A stretch of DNA of 43,995 bases, from NCBI GenBank assembly GCA_949296245.1, contig CASFNW010000012.1, forward strand, positions 1 to 43,995, given 5' to 3'. Numbering within the stretch: position 1 is the stretch's first letter; each line of letters begins with the position of its first letter. The translations under genes were made by a program, and so were the position numbers. Shown piece by piece: positions 35,927 to 43,995 of the stretch. The notes beneath the pieces were generated by a model. That model did not search any database, was not told the DNA's origin, and worked only from the letters and a program-made list of their open reading frames with translations. The stretch is from an uncultured bacterium. GTDB lineage: Bacteria > Cyanobacteriota > Vampirovibrionia > Gastranaerophilales > Gastranaerophilaceae.

Positions 35927-37564
35927 ATGAATATTTTTGAAATTAGTAACAAAAAAGAATATGAGAATTTATCCGTAATAAATGACGGCAAAAAAATCTA
36001 TACATTGAAAGAAATAAAAGAAATTGTTCTGCCGGTTGTTCAATTTCTGAAATCACAACAAAAGAGCAAAGTCCTGATTCTGTCAAAAAACAACTTTGAT
36101 TTTGCAATAAATTTTCTTGCAGGGGCTTTTGCACAAAAAGAAATTCTACTGTTAGCAGATTCAAAAAAATTACAAAAATTAGACAGTGATTATATTCTGC
36201 TTGATGAAATATACACACATTATTCTAAAGATAAACAAAAAGATACTTTTTTTGAATTTATTACGCCGGAATTTGATAATACTTTTGTTACCTTTTATAC
36301 CTCCGGTTCAACAGGCAATCCGAAAGCAATAAAAAAGCGCCTGTCTAATATGATTATAGAAACCAATGATTTGTTGTCTGAATTAGAACAAATAACGGGT
36401 GACAAATCCGGTATACAAATTGTTACATCAGCAAGTGCAAACCATATGTACGGCTTTGTTTACTGGTTTTTTGCGGCAATATGCGGCGTGGGCAGGTATA
36501 TTCTAAATACATGTGAAATTGTCTATCCCGATACGGCAGATTTAGACAGCAGGATATTTGTGTCTACACCTTCCTTTCTGGAAGAGTTCAAAAAATATGA
36601 TGTTGCAATAGATAAACCGCCCAAAATTATTTTCAGTGCGGGAGACAGGCTAAAAAATGATGTATCAGAATATTTTAAGCAATATAACGCCAAAATAACT
36701 GAAATATACGGCAGCACAGAAACAGGAACAATTGCATACAAAGGAGAGAATGAATATTATCAGTGTTTTAAACATGTACAAATAAGCCAAAACAATGAGT
36801 CTCAAATTGTAATAAAATCGCCATACTTTATGGAAAAAGAAGTCATATTGTGTGATACTGTACAAATACTTGATAAAAACAAGTTTACGCTGGGGCAGCG
36901 AACCGATAAAATCGTAAAAATACAGGAAAAAAGAGTGAATACGCAGGAAATTGAGGACATATTAAATACAACAGGATTAATTAATGATTCCTATTGCTTT
37001 AAACACGGTGAAAAGCTCGCCTGCGCTGCAGTTCTGAATGAAAAAGGCAGGACTTTATATCTGGATAACAAAAACGGCGGAAGACAAAATGTTATAAAGC
37101 AGTTAAAAAAATTTATAAAAGAAAAATCGGAAGTTATCCCTCAAAAGTGGAAGTTTTTATACGAAATACCTAAAAATAAAAGAGGTAAAACTGATAAAGA
37201 AAAAATTTCTGAATTTTTTGATGTAAATCTTTCTCTGCCGCTTGTGATTGATTATAAAAGAACGGATACAGTGGCAGAATATGAACTTGTGTTTTCAAAA
37301 AACTGCAACTTCTTTGACGGGCATTTTAAAGATTTTCCTGTACTTCCAGGGGTGATACAACTGTATTTTGCACACAGATTTGCATCAGACTCTTTTGATT
37401 GCAATATTTTAACAACACCTGTAAAGAAAATGAAGTTTTCTCACATAATAAAACCTGATACAAAAGTAAAGTTAATATTGCAAAAATCCGGTAAAAATAT
37501 ACATTACAAATATGAATACAATGATATAATATTTTCCGGAGGAGTTTTTGAAACAGCAGATTAA
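35927..37564 (+). CDS. Fused AMP-ligase and dehydratase (ApeH-ApeI-like)
   Basis: 545 residues in two domains. Residues 1-435 form an adenylating ligase: P-loop-like TFYTSGSTGNPKAIKKR (122-138), YGSTETG (261-267), the GQRTDKIVK hinge (323-331) and the catalytic Lys near 421 in NKRGKTDKEK. Residues about 445-545 form a hotdog dehydratase with His466 in FFDGHFKDFPVLPGVIQL. In characterised systems ApeH activates an aryl acid onto the carrier and ApeI is a separate protein. Here the two are one chain with no stop or frameshift between them. No ribosome site is seen; it follows the previous stop by 6 bases and is probably coupled. Confidence 0.88.
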   Translation: MNIFEISNKKEYENLSVINDGKKIYTLKEIKEIVLPVVQFLKSQQKSKVLILSKNNFDFAINFLAGAFAQKEILLLADSKKLQKLDSDYILLDEIYTHYSKDKQKDTFFEFITPEFDNTFVTFYTSGSTGNPKAIKKRLSNMIIETNDLLSELEQITGDKSGIQIVTSASANHMYGFVYWFFAAICGVGRYILNTCEIVYPDTADLDSRIFVSTPSFLEEFKKYDVAIDKPPKIIFSAGDRLKNDVSEYFKQYNAKITEIYGSTETGTIAYKGENEYYQCFKHVQISQNNESQIVIKSPYFMEKEVILCDTVQILDKNKFTLGQRTDKIVKIQEKRVNTQEIEDILNTTGLINDSYCFKHGEKLACAAVLNEKGRTLYLDNKNGGRQNVIKQLKKFIKEKSEVIPQKWKFLYEIPKNKRGKTDKEKISEFFDVNLSLPLVIDYKRTDTVAEYELVFSKNCNFFDGHFKDFPVLPGVIQLYFAHRFASDSFDCNILTTPVKKMKFSHIIKPDTKVKLILQKSGKNIHYKYEYNDIIFSGGVFETAD

Positions 37565-37569
37565 GAGTT

Positions 37570-37986
37570 ATGAAAAAGATAAAAACACAGTTAATACATA
37601 AAGTTGAGTTCTATGATTTGGATCCTATGAATGTGGTATGGCATGGTAATTATATAAAATACCTTGAAGCTGCGCGCTGTGATATGCTGTCTAAAATAGG
37701 CTATACCTATGATGATATGAAAAATGATAACTCGGCTTATCCGGTTGCAACAATGGAGCTGAAATATATAAAACCCGCACAATTCGGGCAGGAACTGTGT
37801 ATTGAAACAACGCTTGAAGAAGTTGAACCTGCAATGATAATCTCTTACCTTATAAAAGACAAAATAACGGGCGAAAAGCTGTTCAAAGCAAAAAGCATGC
37901 AAATAAGAGTGGATATAAACACAAAAGAATCTTTGTATACAATACACGAAAATTTTGCAAAAAAAATAGAGGATTACAGAGAATGA
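37570..37986 (+). CDS. apeK: Hotdog thioesterase of the polyene cluster (ApeK-like)
   Basis: 138 residues, 4-hydroxybenzoyl-CoA thioesterase type. Catalytic Asp18 is in FYDLDPMNVVWHGNYIKY. It lies between the ligase-dehydratase and LolA-like genes, overlapping the latter by 4 bases. Probably releases or edits acyl groups on the carriers. Similar to but distinct from the thioesterase at 18318. Confidence 0.85.
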   Translation: MKKIKTQLIHKVEFYDLDPMNVVWHGNYIKYLEAARCDMLSKIGYTYDDMKNDNSAYPVATMELKYIKPAQFGQELCIETTLEEVEPAMIISYLIKDKITGEKLFKAKSMQIRVDINTKESLYTIHENFAKKIEDYRE

Positions 37987-38531
37987 AAAAAATAGCGGTA
38001 TTTGCTGTATTTATATTCTGCTTTTTTATATTGAAAACTGAGTCATCTGCTGCAGATGTGTTTAATCATCCGGCAACAGCCGAAACTGCTGCGGCGCAAA
38101 TGCCGGAATTTGAAAGTACAAAATGTAAATTTAAGCAGAATAAATATATGACTGCATCAAAAATAAATCTTGTATCCGGCGGCAATTTTCAATTTGTAAA
38201 AGATGAGGGTGTTAGTTTTGAAACAACATATCCAATACATTCACAGACATCCTATACAACCTCTAATAATAAGAATGTAAACGCTATAGTAAAATCAATT
38301 ATAAATAAGAATTTTTCATATATTGAAAAGAATTTTGAAATTTATTATATGAAACTTGATACAGCTAACTGGATATTTGCGCTAAAGCCTAAAGTCAACA
38401 GTCCGTTAAATAAAGATATGAAACATTTGATTGTAACAGGACAAACTAAAAACAAAAAGGGTATAATAACAAAGATTGTAATTTCTACGGAAAATAACAC
38501 TACAACAATAAGCTTTACTCAATGCGGATAG
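37983..38531 (+). CDS. LolA-like periplasmic lipid carrier (ApeL-like)
   Basis: 182 residues with a signal peptide (MKKIAVFAVFIFCFFILKTE, cleavage near SAADV). The mature part has the alternating beta pattern of LolA/outer membrane lipoprotein carriers, with GGNFQFVKDEGVSFETTYP matching the region where LolA homologues have their conserved aromatic/proline turn. Sequence similarity is weak and the call leans on context between ApeK and the MMPL exporter. Would ferry the lipid-linked polyene across the periplasm. Confidence 0.7.
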   Translation: MKKIAVFAVFIFCFFILKTESSAADVFNHPATAETAAAQMPEFESTKCKFKQNKYMTASKINLVSGGNFQFVKDEGVSFETTYPIHSQTSYTTSNNKNVNAIVKSIINKNFSYIEKNFEIYYMKLDTANWIFALKPKVNSPLNKDMKHLIVTGQTKNKKGIITKIVISTENNTTTISFTQCG

Positions 38532-40771
38532 AATCAATGACAAAAAATACATTTTTAAATATATTGCGTTCACTGTTTTTCATTACCTTTGCAGCAATGC
38601 TTTTATGGGTAATTTTTCATCCCAAAACTACGCAGACAAACATCTTAAACGCTATTTTATCCGACAATAAACAGGACAAGATGCTTGTCAATCTGAGTCA
38701 GAAATACTCGGGGCGCTTTAATGTTATTTTTGAAGCTGATAACAGTGCAGACGCCGATTCTGCACAAAAAGAGTTTCTTGAAAATATTGACAAAACAATT
38801 CTACAAAAAGATTTTTCAACCGGAGCTGAAATTTCAGATTTACTATCTATTTACAAGGTTTATCACAAAAATCTTTTGTCAGTTAAAACAAAAAAAGAAA
38901 TAAAAGAACACAATTTTGAACTTGTAAAGCTGGAAAGTCTTGAAAGGCTGTACAATCCTATGAGTATAAACCTTCTGCCACTGGAGGAAGATCCTTTTAT
39001 GCTTTTTAGTGACTTTTTGAATATGCTTGCTTCTCAGGACAGCAATATAATAAATGAATTTGACGGCAAATATTACAGCATACTAAAGCTGAATCTGAAA
39101 GAAGATATAACACTTTCACCGACGCTTTTAAACAAAGAAATGCTCAAAGTTTTGGATACTAAAAATAAAATAGAAAAAGAACATAAAGATATAAAAATAT
39201 ATCTTACTGGAACCCCTGTCCATACCTACTACGCAAGCTCCAAATCGATGAAGGAAATAAACCTTATTTGTATACTTTCCTCAATTTTTATCATACTCAT
39301 CTGCAAATTTTATTTCAGGTCATTTAAACTGCTTTTGCCTGTTGCTGTGAGTTTATCTTTAGGTATGGGGGCAGGGTATCTTTTGACTTCAATTTTATTT
39401 GATTCCATACATATTCTGACTTTTGTATTTTCATCTACTTTAATAGGAATCTGTGTAGATTATTCTCTGCATTATTTTGCACATGACAATGATATACATA
39501 TAATATTTAAAAGCCTGACGATGAGTATGCTCACTACAGTATGCGCATTTCTTGTACTCTTGTTTTCAAATATCGAGTTACTAATGCAGATAGCAGTGTT
39601 TACCTCGGCAGGACTTATTTGTGTGTATTTGTTTGTTGTTCTTTTCTATCCCGTAATCTGCAAAAATATAAAGCCAAACCCTGTCGATTTTGACTTATTT
39701 TCTTACATAAACAGAATTCCTCAAAAGACAAAATTGATAACAGCAGGTGTTTTTATGCTAATTTCGTTTGCAGGATTGTTAAAGCTGCATTTTAATGATG
39801 AAATAACAGATATGTATAAACCGCCAAGGTTTATGGTTTATGCAGAAAAATTATACTCAATTTTAAATAAAACCACATCATCTCCGGCTTTTATCATTGT
39901 ACATGGTGAAAATTTGCAGGATGTGCTTGAAAAAGAAGAAAATATTACAAAATACTCTAATCAGGATTACTTTTATGCTCTGAGCAAATTTATCCCGTCA
40001 ATTAAGCAGCAAAAAGAGAATAAAAAGCTGATAAACCTTTTATATAAAAGGGCGCTAAACAGTTATGCAACATTTCTCCCCTCACAGACAAGACAAAAAA
40101 TCCTTAACCGGCCCGAAAAAAGAGGTTATTTGACACTTGATAAAGTGAATTTACCTATGCTGAAAGACTTTTTGCCCGAGGAAAACACTTCTGTCATTGT
40201 GCTTAAGAAGACACCGCCTCCTGATTTTATAAAGTTTGTTGTAGAAAGGAATCAGGGCGCAAAATATATTGACCTGAAAAATGATATCTCAGACAGGGTA
40301 AAAGCTTGCAGACAGGCATGTATAAATCTTATACCGCCGGCTATACTGGTGTTATTTATAGTACTTTCAGCTATTTTTAAACCGAAAAATGCTTTAAGGA
40401 TAATGACGCCGCCAATGCTTGCCGGAGTATTCGTTATCGGCATATTGAGTCTTTTTAAACAGCAGATAAATCTGTTCCATGTTCTTGCTCTGTTTTTGAT
40501 TGCAGGTTTCAGTCTTGATTATTCTATATTCAGATTCCAATCATCGCAGACAACCGCAAATCATCTGAAATCAAACTGGGCAGTATTTATTTCCTGTGCA
40601 ACAACCGTATTTTCATTTTTATTGCTGTCTATGACCGGTTTTAAACTGATAAGTTCTTTAGGTGTAATATTGTCTCTGGGACTTGTCAGTTCGTACATTC
40701 TGAGTCTTGTTTTGATTCCGCAGGCGTCTGAAACCGCTAAAGCCTCTGAAAATGATAGTGAAAGCATATAA
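38522..40771 (+). CDS. apeM: MMPL/RND-type exporter of the polyene cluster (ApeM-like)
   Basis: 749 residues with the two-fold layout of RND/MMPL transporters. There is one N-terminal helix, a periplasmic domain (about 40-230), five helices, a second single helix near 400, a second periplasmic domain, and five final helices. Conserved stretches include FSSTLIGICVDYSLHYFAHD and its counterpart FLIAGFSLDYSIFRFQ, whose Asp residues are in the usual proton-relay positions. Two ATGs (38522 and 38537) are possible; both overlap or adjoin the previous gene. Its 3' end overlaps the oppositely directed transferase gene. Confidence 0.87.
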   Translation: MRIESMTKNTFLNILRSLFFITFAAMLLWVIFHPKTTQTNILNAILSDNKQDKMLVNLSQKYSGRFNVIFEADNSADADSAQKEFLENIDKTILQKDFSTGAEISDLLSIYKVYHKNLLSVKTKKEIKEHNFELVKLESLERLYNPMSINLLPLEEDPFMLFSDFLNMLASQDSNIINEFDGKYYSILKLNLKEDITLSPTLLNKEMLKVLDTKNKIEKEHKDIKIYLTGTPVHTYYASSKSMKEINLICILSSIFIILICKFYFRSFKLLLPVAVSLSLGMGAGYLLTSILFDSIHILTFVFSSTLIGICVDYSLHYFAHDNDIHIIFKSLTMSMLTTVCAFLVLLFSNIELLMQIAVFTSAGLICVYLFVVLFYPVICKNIKPNPVDFDLFSYINRIPQKTKLITAGVFMLISFAGLLKLHFNDEITDMYKPPRFMVYAEKLYSILNKTTSSPAFIIVHGENLQDVLEKEENITKYSNQDYFYALSKFIPSIKQQKENKKLINLLYKRALNSYATFLPSQTRQKILNRPEKRGYLTLDKVNLPMLKDFLPEENTSVIVLKKTPPPDFIKFVVERNQGAKYIDLKNDISDRVKACRQACINLIPPAILVLFIVLSAIFKPKNALRIMTPPMLAGVFVIGILSLFKQQINLFHVLALFLIAGFSLDYSIFRFQSSQTTANHLKSNWAVFISCATTVFSFLLLSMTGFKLISSLGVILSLGLVSSYILSLVLIPQASETAKASENDSESI

Positions 40772-41247
40772 TTTTTCATAAATTTCATTGTGATAAAAGA
40801 TAAGGCTTTTTGCTGGAGTTTAATTTCCGCTTCATATTTTGTCCAAAAATCATAAAAAAATTCTTTATTATTGGATTTTTTTGGATATTTTACTTTGTAA
40901 TAATCCAGCAGTCTGTTAAAATCCCTGTCTTTCATAAATTCAATATCCGCACCGATATCGTTATTGCAGAATGCAGCAAGAATAATATTGTTAGAATGGG
41001 AAATGCTGAATTTTACGGAATCGTTGCCCTTTAAACAAGGCTTCTTATTTTTTACGATAATCTCTGCAGCAGGCATGTTGTAGTAATTTTTCAACACAAA
41101 TTTTACAAGAAAACGCCCGAGAGAAAATTGTAAACGTCTTTTTTCAGATTTAAAAGTGTTATTTTCAAGAAAATAATCAAGCGAAGTTTTATCAATATTT
41201 TCTAAAAATTTGTCAGTTTCAATAAAAAAAACATTAATGTAATCCAT
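40561..41247 (-). CDS. 4'-phosphopantetheinyl transferase
   Basis: Sfp-type enzyme that loads the phosphopantetheine arm on the two carrier proteins, 228 aa. Motifs are VKFSISHSNN, the Mg-binding IGADIEFM (Asp101, Glu103) and W135-TK-x-E139-A-xx-K143. Residues from about 159 on are encoded antisense to the last 211 bases of the exporter gene, and the final 45 residues look unlike the family, suggesting a lost stop codon and read-through. The start at 41247 is 20 bases from the divergent methyltransferase gene. Confidence 0.82.
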   Translation of the reverse strand: MDYINVFFIETDKFLENIDKTSLDYFLENNTFKSEKRRLQFSLGRFLVKFVLKNYYNMPAAEIIVKNKKPCLKGNDSVKFSISHSNNIILAAFCNNDIGADIEFMKDRDFNRLLDYYKVKYPKKSNNKEFFYDFWTKYEAEIKLQQKALSFITMKFMKNYMLSLSFSEALAVSDACGIKTRLRMYELTSPRDNITPKELISLKPVIDSNKNENTVVAQEINTAQFDFR

Positions 41248-41249
41248 GT

Positions 41250-41255
41250 TATAAT
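41250..41255 (+). promoter_or_regulatory. -10 box before the methyltransferase
   Basis: TATAAT ends 12 bases before the ATG at 41268, in a 20-base divergent gap. The leader would be only a few bases, without a Shine-Dalgarno sequence, resembling the near-leaderless nadK and xer promoters. A -35 would lie inside the transferase gene. Confidence 0.4.
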
Positions 41256-41267
41256 TTTAATTGCACT

Positions 41268-42353
41268 ATGGAAGAAAAATCAACAAAAATAAAATACACA
41301 AGGAAAAAGAAAAACACTCAAAGCGCTGTTGCTGTCCTGACAGAAGCACAAAAAATCGCTTTTGCTCCGTTTACTTTTCAGGTAGTGGCAGCAATGATTG
41401 ATTTTGGAATTATTCAGACTTTAAGTAAAGCGTCAATGTCCAAAAAGCAGATTATGGATAGCTGCAAAGTTTCAAGATACACTGTTGACACACTTTTTGA
41501 CGCAGCTATATGCATAGGATTGATTGAACAAAATCAGGATAATACATACTCAAACACAAAACTTGCCGAAGCGTTTTTGTACGATGAAATGACAAGGGTT
41601 AACTTTAATTTCATGCGTGATATCTGCTATCTTGGCGCCGGTGAATTGACACAGTCTTTTAAAGAAAACAGACCGGCTGGGCTTCAAAAGTATTATTTTA
41701 AGTCGCCGATAATATATTCCGAACTTACCAAAATGAATGATACGATGAAAAAAAGCTGGTATGAGTTTGATCATCATTATTCTGACGATTGTTTTGATGA
41801 AGTGTTAAAAATCATTTTTGAAAAACATCCGGATGTAATCTGCGACATTGGCGGCAATACCGGTAAATTCGAGAAAGCCTGTCTTGATTTTGACCCTGAT
41901 TGCAGCATAGTTATGGTTGATTTGCCGGAAAATATTGAAGAAACGAAAAAAACTTTTACTACCGGAAGATGCAGTTTTGTTGCAGCAAACATATTGTCAG
42001 AAGACAAATTAAAATTTCACAAAACGCCTGATGTTTTCTTTATGAGCCAGTTTTTAGACTGCTTTTCAAGAGAGCAGATTCTTTTTATACTGAACAAAGT
42101 TGCGGATGCTGCTTCTGAAAACACTAGAATATACATACTGGAGCCTTTCATTGATAATCAGGTGTATAAAGGTGCTGCTTATGCATTGTCACATATATCT
42201 CTTTACTTTACCTGTATGGCTAACGGCTGCAGCAAAATGTACAATGAAGCTGATATGAGAGAAATAATTTCACAATCAAACCTGAAAATAGAAACTGCAC
42301 ACTATAACATAGGCAAATATGATTATACACTGCTGGAGTGCATAAAAAAATGA
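41268..42353 (+). CDS. SAM-dependent O-methyltransferase-type protein (ApeB-like)
   Basis: 361 residues. The N-terminal part (about 25-110) is a winged-helix dimerisation domain as in plant-type O-methyltransferases, and a Rossmann methyltransferase domain follows with the SAM motif CDIGGNTGKFEKA (192-204), VMVDLPENI, and MSQFLDCFSREQ. In proteobacterial clusters a methyltransferase of this kind modifies the aryl head group. It is followed by an acyltransferase whose ATG overlaps the stop (ATGA). Confidence 0.83.
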   Translation: MEEKSTKIKYTRKKKNTQSAVAVLTEAQKIAFAPFTFQVVAAMIDFGIIQTLSKASMSKKQIMDSCKVSRYTVDTLFDAAICIGLIEQNQDNTYSNTKLAEAFLYDEMTRVNFNFMRDICYLGAGELTQSFKENRPAGLQKYYFKSPIIYSELTKMNDTMKKSWYEFDHHYSDDCFDEVLKIIFEKHPDVICDIGGNTGKFEKACLDFDPDCSIVMVDLPENIEETKKTFTTGRCSFVAANILSEDKLKFHKTPDVFFMSQFLDCFSREQILFILNKVADAASENTRIYILEPFIDNQVYKGAAYALSHISLYFTCMANGCSKMYNEADMREIISQSNLKIETAHYNIGKYDYTLLECIKK

Positions 42354-43282
42354 AATGGTACCAGCAGAAAGAGCAGGCGGCAGGTGTAAAAAGACTGCTG
42401 GTCACATGGTATATATATAAGCTTTTCGGCAAAAAAGCCGTGCAGATAATATCATTTTTTGTATCTTTGTGTGCCTTTACTTTTTCAAAACAGATAAGAA
42501 AATATACAAAGAAAAATCTTGCGGTAATTTATGAATACACCAAAAATCCCGAAGCAAAGCCGACATTTATAAACCGGTACAAAAATGTTCTTAATTATGC
42601 ACTGTCTTTAGTAGACAAAATGGAAACTTATGCACGCACATTTGATATAAAAAAGCTGGATTTTGCTCAGGAAACAGATAAAGATGAGCTTCTTGATTTA
42701 ATGAATAACAAAAAAGGCATATTTTTTATATGTTCACATATAGGCAATATAGAAGTATTGAGAACATTTATTTCAAATCCTGACAACTTTGTCTGGCCTG
42801 TAAACCCGCATGTGAATATATTTTTGAGCAAAAATCAGTGCAAAGTGTTCAATCATTTTCTGGATAAAATTTCCGTAAAAACAAATTTTAGTGCATATCC
42901 TGTTGAAGATATTGATGTTTCTACAGCCGTAGATATACAGGAACGGCTTCACAAAGGAGATATCGTATTTCTTGCAGGGGACAGGGTTTCATCAGGCACA
43001 TCTAATGTGACTTTTAAAGCGTTTTTTTTGAACAAAAAAGTTGATTTTCCTGTAGGAACATTTAAACTGGCGCAGCTTACGGAAGCACCTGTATATTTTA
43101 TTAGTGCAATAAAAGCAAAAAATGATACTTACAAGATATATGTACAAAAATTTAACCCTGACAACAATATGACAAAAAAGCAAAATCTTTTAAAAATGCA
43201 GCAAGACTATACTGAATTTTTGCAGCAAATGGTAAAAACCGCCCCGTTGCAGTTTTATCATTTTTACGATTTGTTTGAATAG
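42350..43282 (+). CDS. Lipid A biosynthesis acyltransferase-type protein (ApeJ C-terminal-like)
   Basis: 310 residues, LpxL/HtrB-type. Catalytic block FICSHIGNIEV carries the HX4E motif, with VFLAGDRVSSGTSN and a C-terminal APLQFYHFYDLF box, which resembles the acyltransferase half of ApeJ. The frame is open from a GTG at 42338, but the ATG at 42350 overlaps the methyltransferase stop (ATGA), the usual coupled start, so I prefer it. ApeJ elsewhere also has an N-terminal glycosyltransferase, which is absent here. It probably transfers the polyene acyl chain to a lipid acceptor. Confidence 0.83.
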   Translation: MKWYQQKEQAAGVKRLLVTWYIYKLFGKKAVQIISFFVSLCAFTFSKQIRKYTKKNLAVIYEYTKNPEAKPTFINRYKNVLNYALSLVDKMETYARTFDIKKLDFAQETDKDELLDLMNNKKGIFFICSHIGNIEVLRTFISNPDNFVWPVNPHVNIFLSKNQCKVFNHFLDKISVKTNFSAYPVEDIDVSTAVDIQERLHKGDIVFLAGDRVSSGTSNVTFKAFFLNKKVDFPVGTFKLAQLTEAPVYFISAIKAKNDTYKIYVQKFNPDNNMTKKQNLLKMQQDYTEFLQQMVKTAPLQFYHFYDLFE

Positions 43283-43316
43283 CGTTAAAAGGCAGTTACA
43301 GCATTATAACCTATGT

Positions 43317-43730
43317 TTATTCACCCATAACTTTTACAATAACACGTTTTTTTCTTTGTCCGTCAAATTCTGCGTAATAAATTTGCTGCCACGGGCCGAA
43401 ATCCAAACGCCCTTTTGTTACAGGTACAATTACTTCGTGCCCTATTAAAAGACTCTTTAAATGGCTGTCACCGTTAGTTTCACCTGTTCTGTGGTGATTG
43501 TAATCTATATCAAACGGAGCAAGTTCTTCCAGCCATTTATCAATATCTGCAATTAAGCCATTTTCTGCATCATTGACATAAATTCCGGCAGTAATATGCA
43601 TTGCCGATACAAGAACCATACCTTCCTGTATACCGCTTTTTGCTACTATTTGTTCGACTTCGTCTGTTATATTTATATATTCTCTGTGTCGTTCTGTATT
43701 AAACCAGAGATATTCCGTTGCAAATTTCAT
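43317..43730 (-). CDS. YjbQ/UPF0047 family protein
   Basis: 137 residues, the small beta-rich family that shows some thiamine-phosphate synthase activity in E. coli; true role uncertain. Conserved features are [37 protein letters not shown] and [13 protein letters not shown], with the paired His that binds metal. AAAGGAG precedes the ATG. It is convergent with the polyene cluster and not part of it. Confidence 0.88.
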   Translation of the reverse strand: MKFATEYLWFNTERHREYINITDEVEQIVAKSGIQEGMVLVSAMHITAGIYVNDAENGLIADIDKWLEELAPFDIDYNHHRTGETNGDSHLKSLLIGHEVIVPVTKGRLDFGPWQQIYYAEFDGQRKKRVIVKVMGE

Positions 43731-43995
43731 TTAAACTCCTTTCAATAATTACAAGTTATTATAATATATTCTCTATTTATAGTGAACAGAGTTTGTACAA
43801 CTCATTTATGCACCGGATAATAAAATGCAGAAGAAATAGAATAAATTTAGCAAACAGCAAACTATACCATTTCATTTTGTAAACGATTCACAAACTTATT
43901 CAAGAACGATACAAAAACTTTACATTCCAAAACCCCAAAAAGGCAATTTTTATACTGATGTTTACTTTATATAGATAAGGTAAGTAATAAGGTAA
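43731..43995. other. AT-rich window end, no gene seen
   Basis: The final 265 bases are AT-rich. No credible open frame, RNA gene or terminator stands out. It should contain the promoter of the YjbQ gene. Confidence 0.5.

Noticed and set aside
29891..43282. Flexirubin/dialkylresorcinol cluster
   Set aside because: No DarA or DarB (ketosynthase III-like) gene and no aromatase for a resorcinol were found.

Overview
The window looks like a chromosomal piece from a low-GC, Gram-negative-type, probably anaerobic bacterium. Evidence for an outer membrane is a TolC-family protein, a LolA-like carrier and a lipid A acyltransferase-type enzyme. Evidence for an anaerobic oxygen-defence lifestyle is a perR - rubredoxin - rubrerythrin operon. 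YidC lacks the large N-terminal periplasmic domain of proteobacteria and instead carries a roughly 100-residue internal insert, as in Cyanobacteria. Together with gene content and base composition this suggests a gut member of the non-photosynthetic cyanobacterial sister clade (Melainabacteria/Vampirovibrionia, e.g. Gastranaerophilales). That lineage call is an inference (about 0.6), made without any database search. No rRNA, tRNA, CRISPR array or insertion sequence was recognised.

Layout. 1-2.7 kb: a calpain-like cysteine protease with repeated Tyr/Trp-rich units, flanked by copies of the palindrome AGTATATACT, and a divergent small unknown gene. 2.7-8.6 kb (+): nadK, recN, a small membrane protein, a 450-base structured intergenic element, a Xer recombinase, metF and a pterin-dependent methyltransferase. 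8.6-11.4 kb (-): glyA, a WecA/TagO-type GlcNAc-1-P transferase and two small genes. 11.5-13.6 kb (+): asd and queA. 13.8-16.3 kb (-): rubrerythrin, rubredoxin (45 aa), perR with a candidate operator, and a TolC-like protein. 16.4-18.3 kb (+): iron-dependent alcohol dehydrogenase and an orphan LeuD-type small subunit. 18.3-26.9 kb (-): acyl-CoA thioesterase, TPR protein, PilZ protein, a pair of M16 peptidases (one lacking the zinc motif), trkH and trkA. 27.1-29.9 kb (+): yidC, carbonic anhydrase and two small secreted proteins. 29.9-43.3 kb: an aryl polyene biosynthetic gene cluster. 43.3-43.7 kb (-): a YjbQ/UPF0047 protein.

The most striking system is the aryl polyene cluster. A leftward arm (apeR-apeP-apeQ-apeO: ketosynthase, dehydratase, ketoreductase, ketosynthase) faces away from a rightward arm (chain length factor, acyltransferase, two acyl carrier proteins, membrane protein, a fused AMP-ligase/dehydratase, thioesterase, LolA-like protein, MMPL exporter). 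A phosphopantetheinyl transferase, an O-methyltransferase-type protein and a second acyltransferase follow. Together these can start a chain from an activated aryl acid on a carrier protein, extend it with unreduced double bonds, methylate the head, attach the product to a lipid and move it to the outer membrane. Compared with the proteobacterial clusters, the ligase and dehydratase are fused, the glycosyltransferase half of ApeJ is missing, and the transferase gene overlaps the exporter gene by about 210 bases in antisense.

A second signal is a dispersed intergenic element present three times (about 5.5, 21.1 and 29.2 kb). It has conserved flanking words, a hairpin whose stem sequence changes while its length and 5-base loop are kept, and a shared 21-base end in two copies. 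All three copies point the same way as the genes around them.
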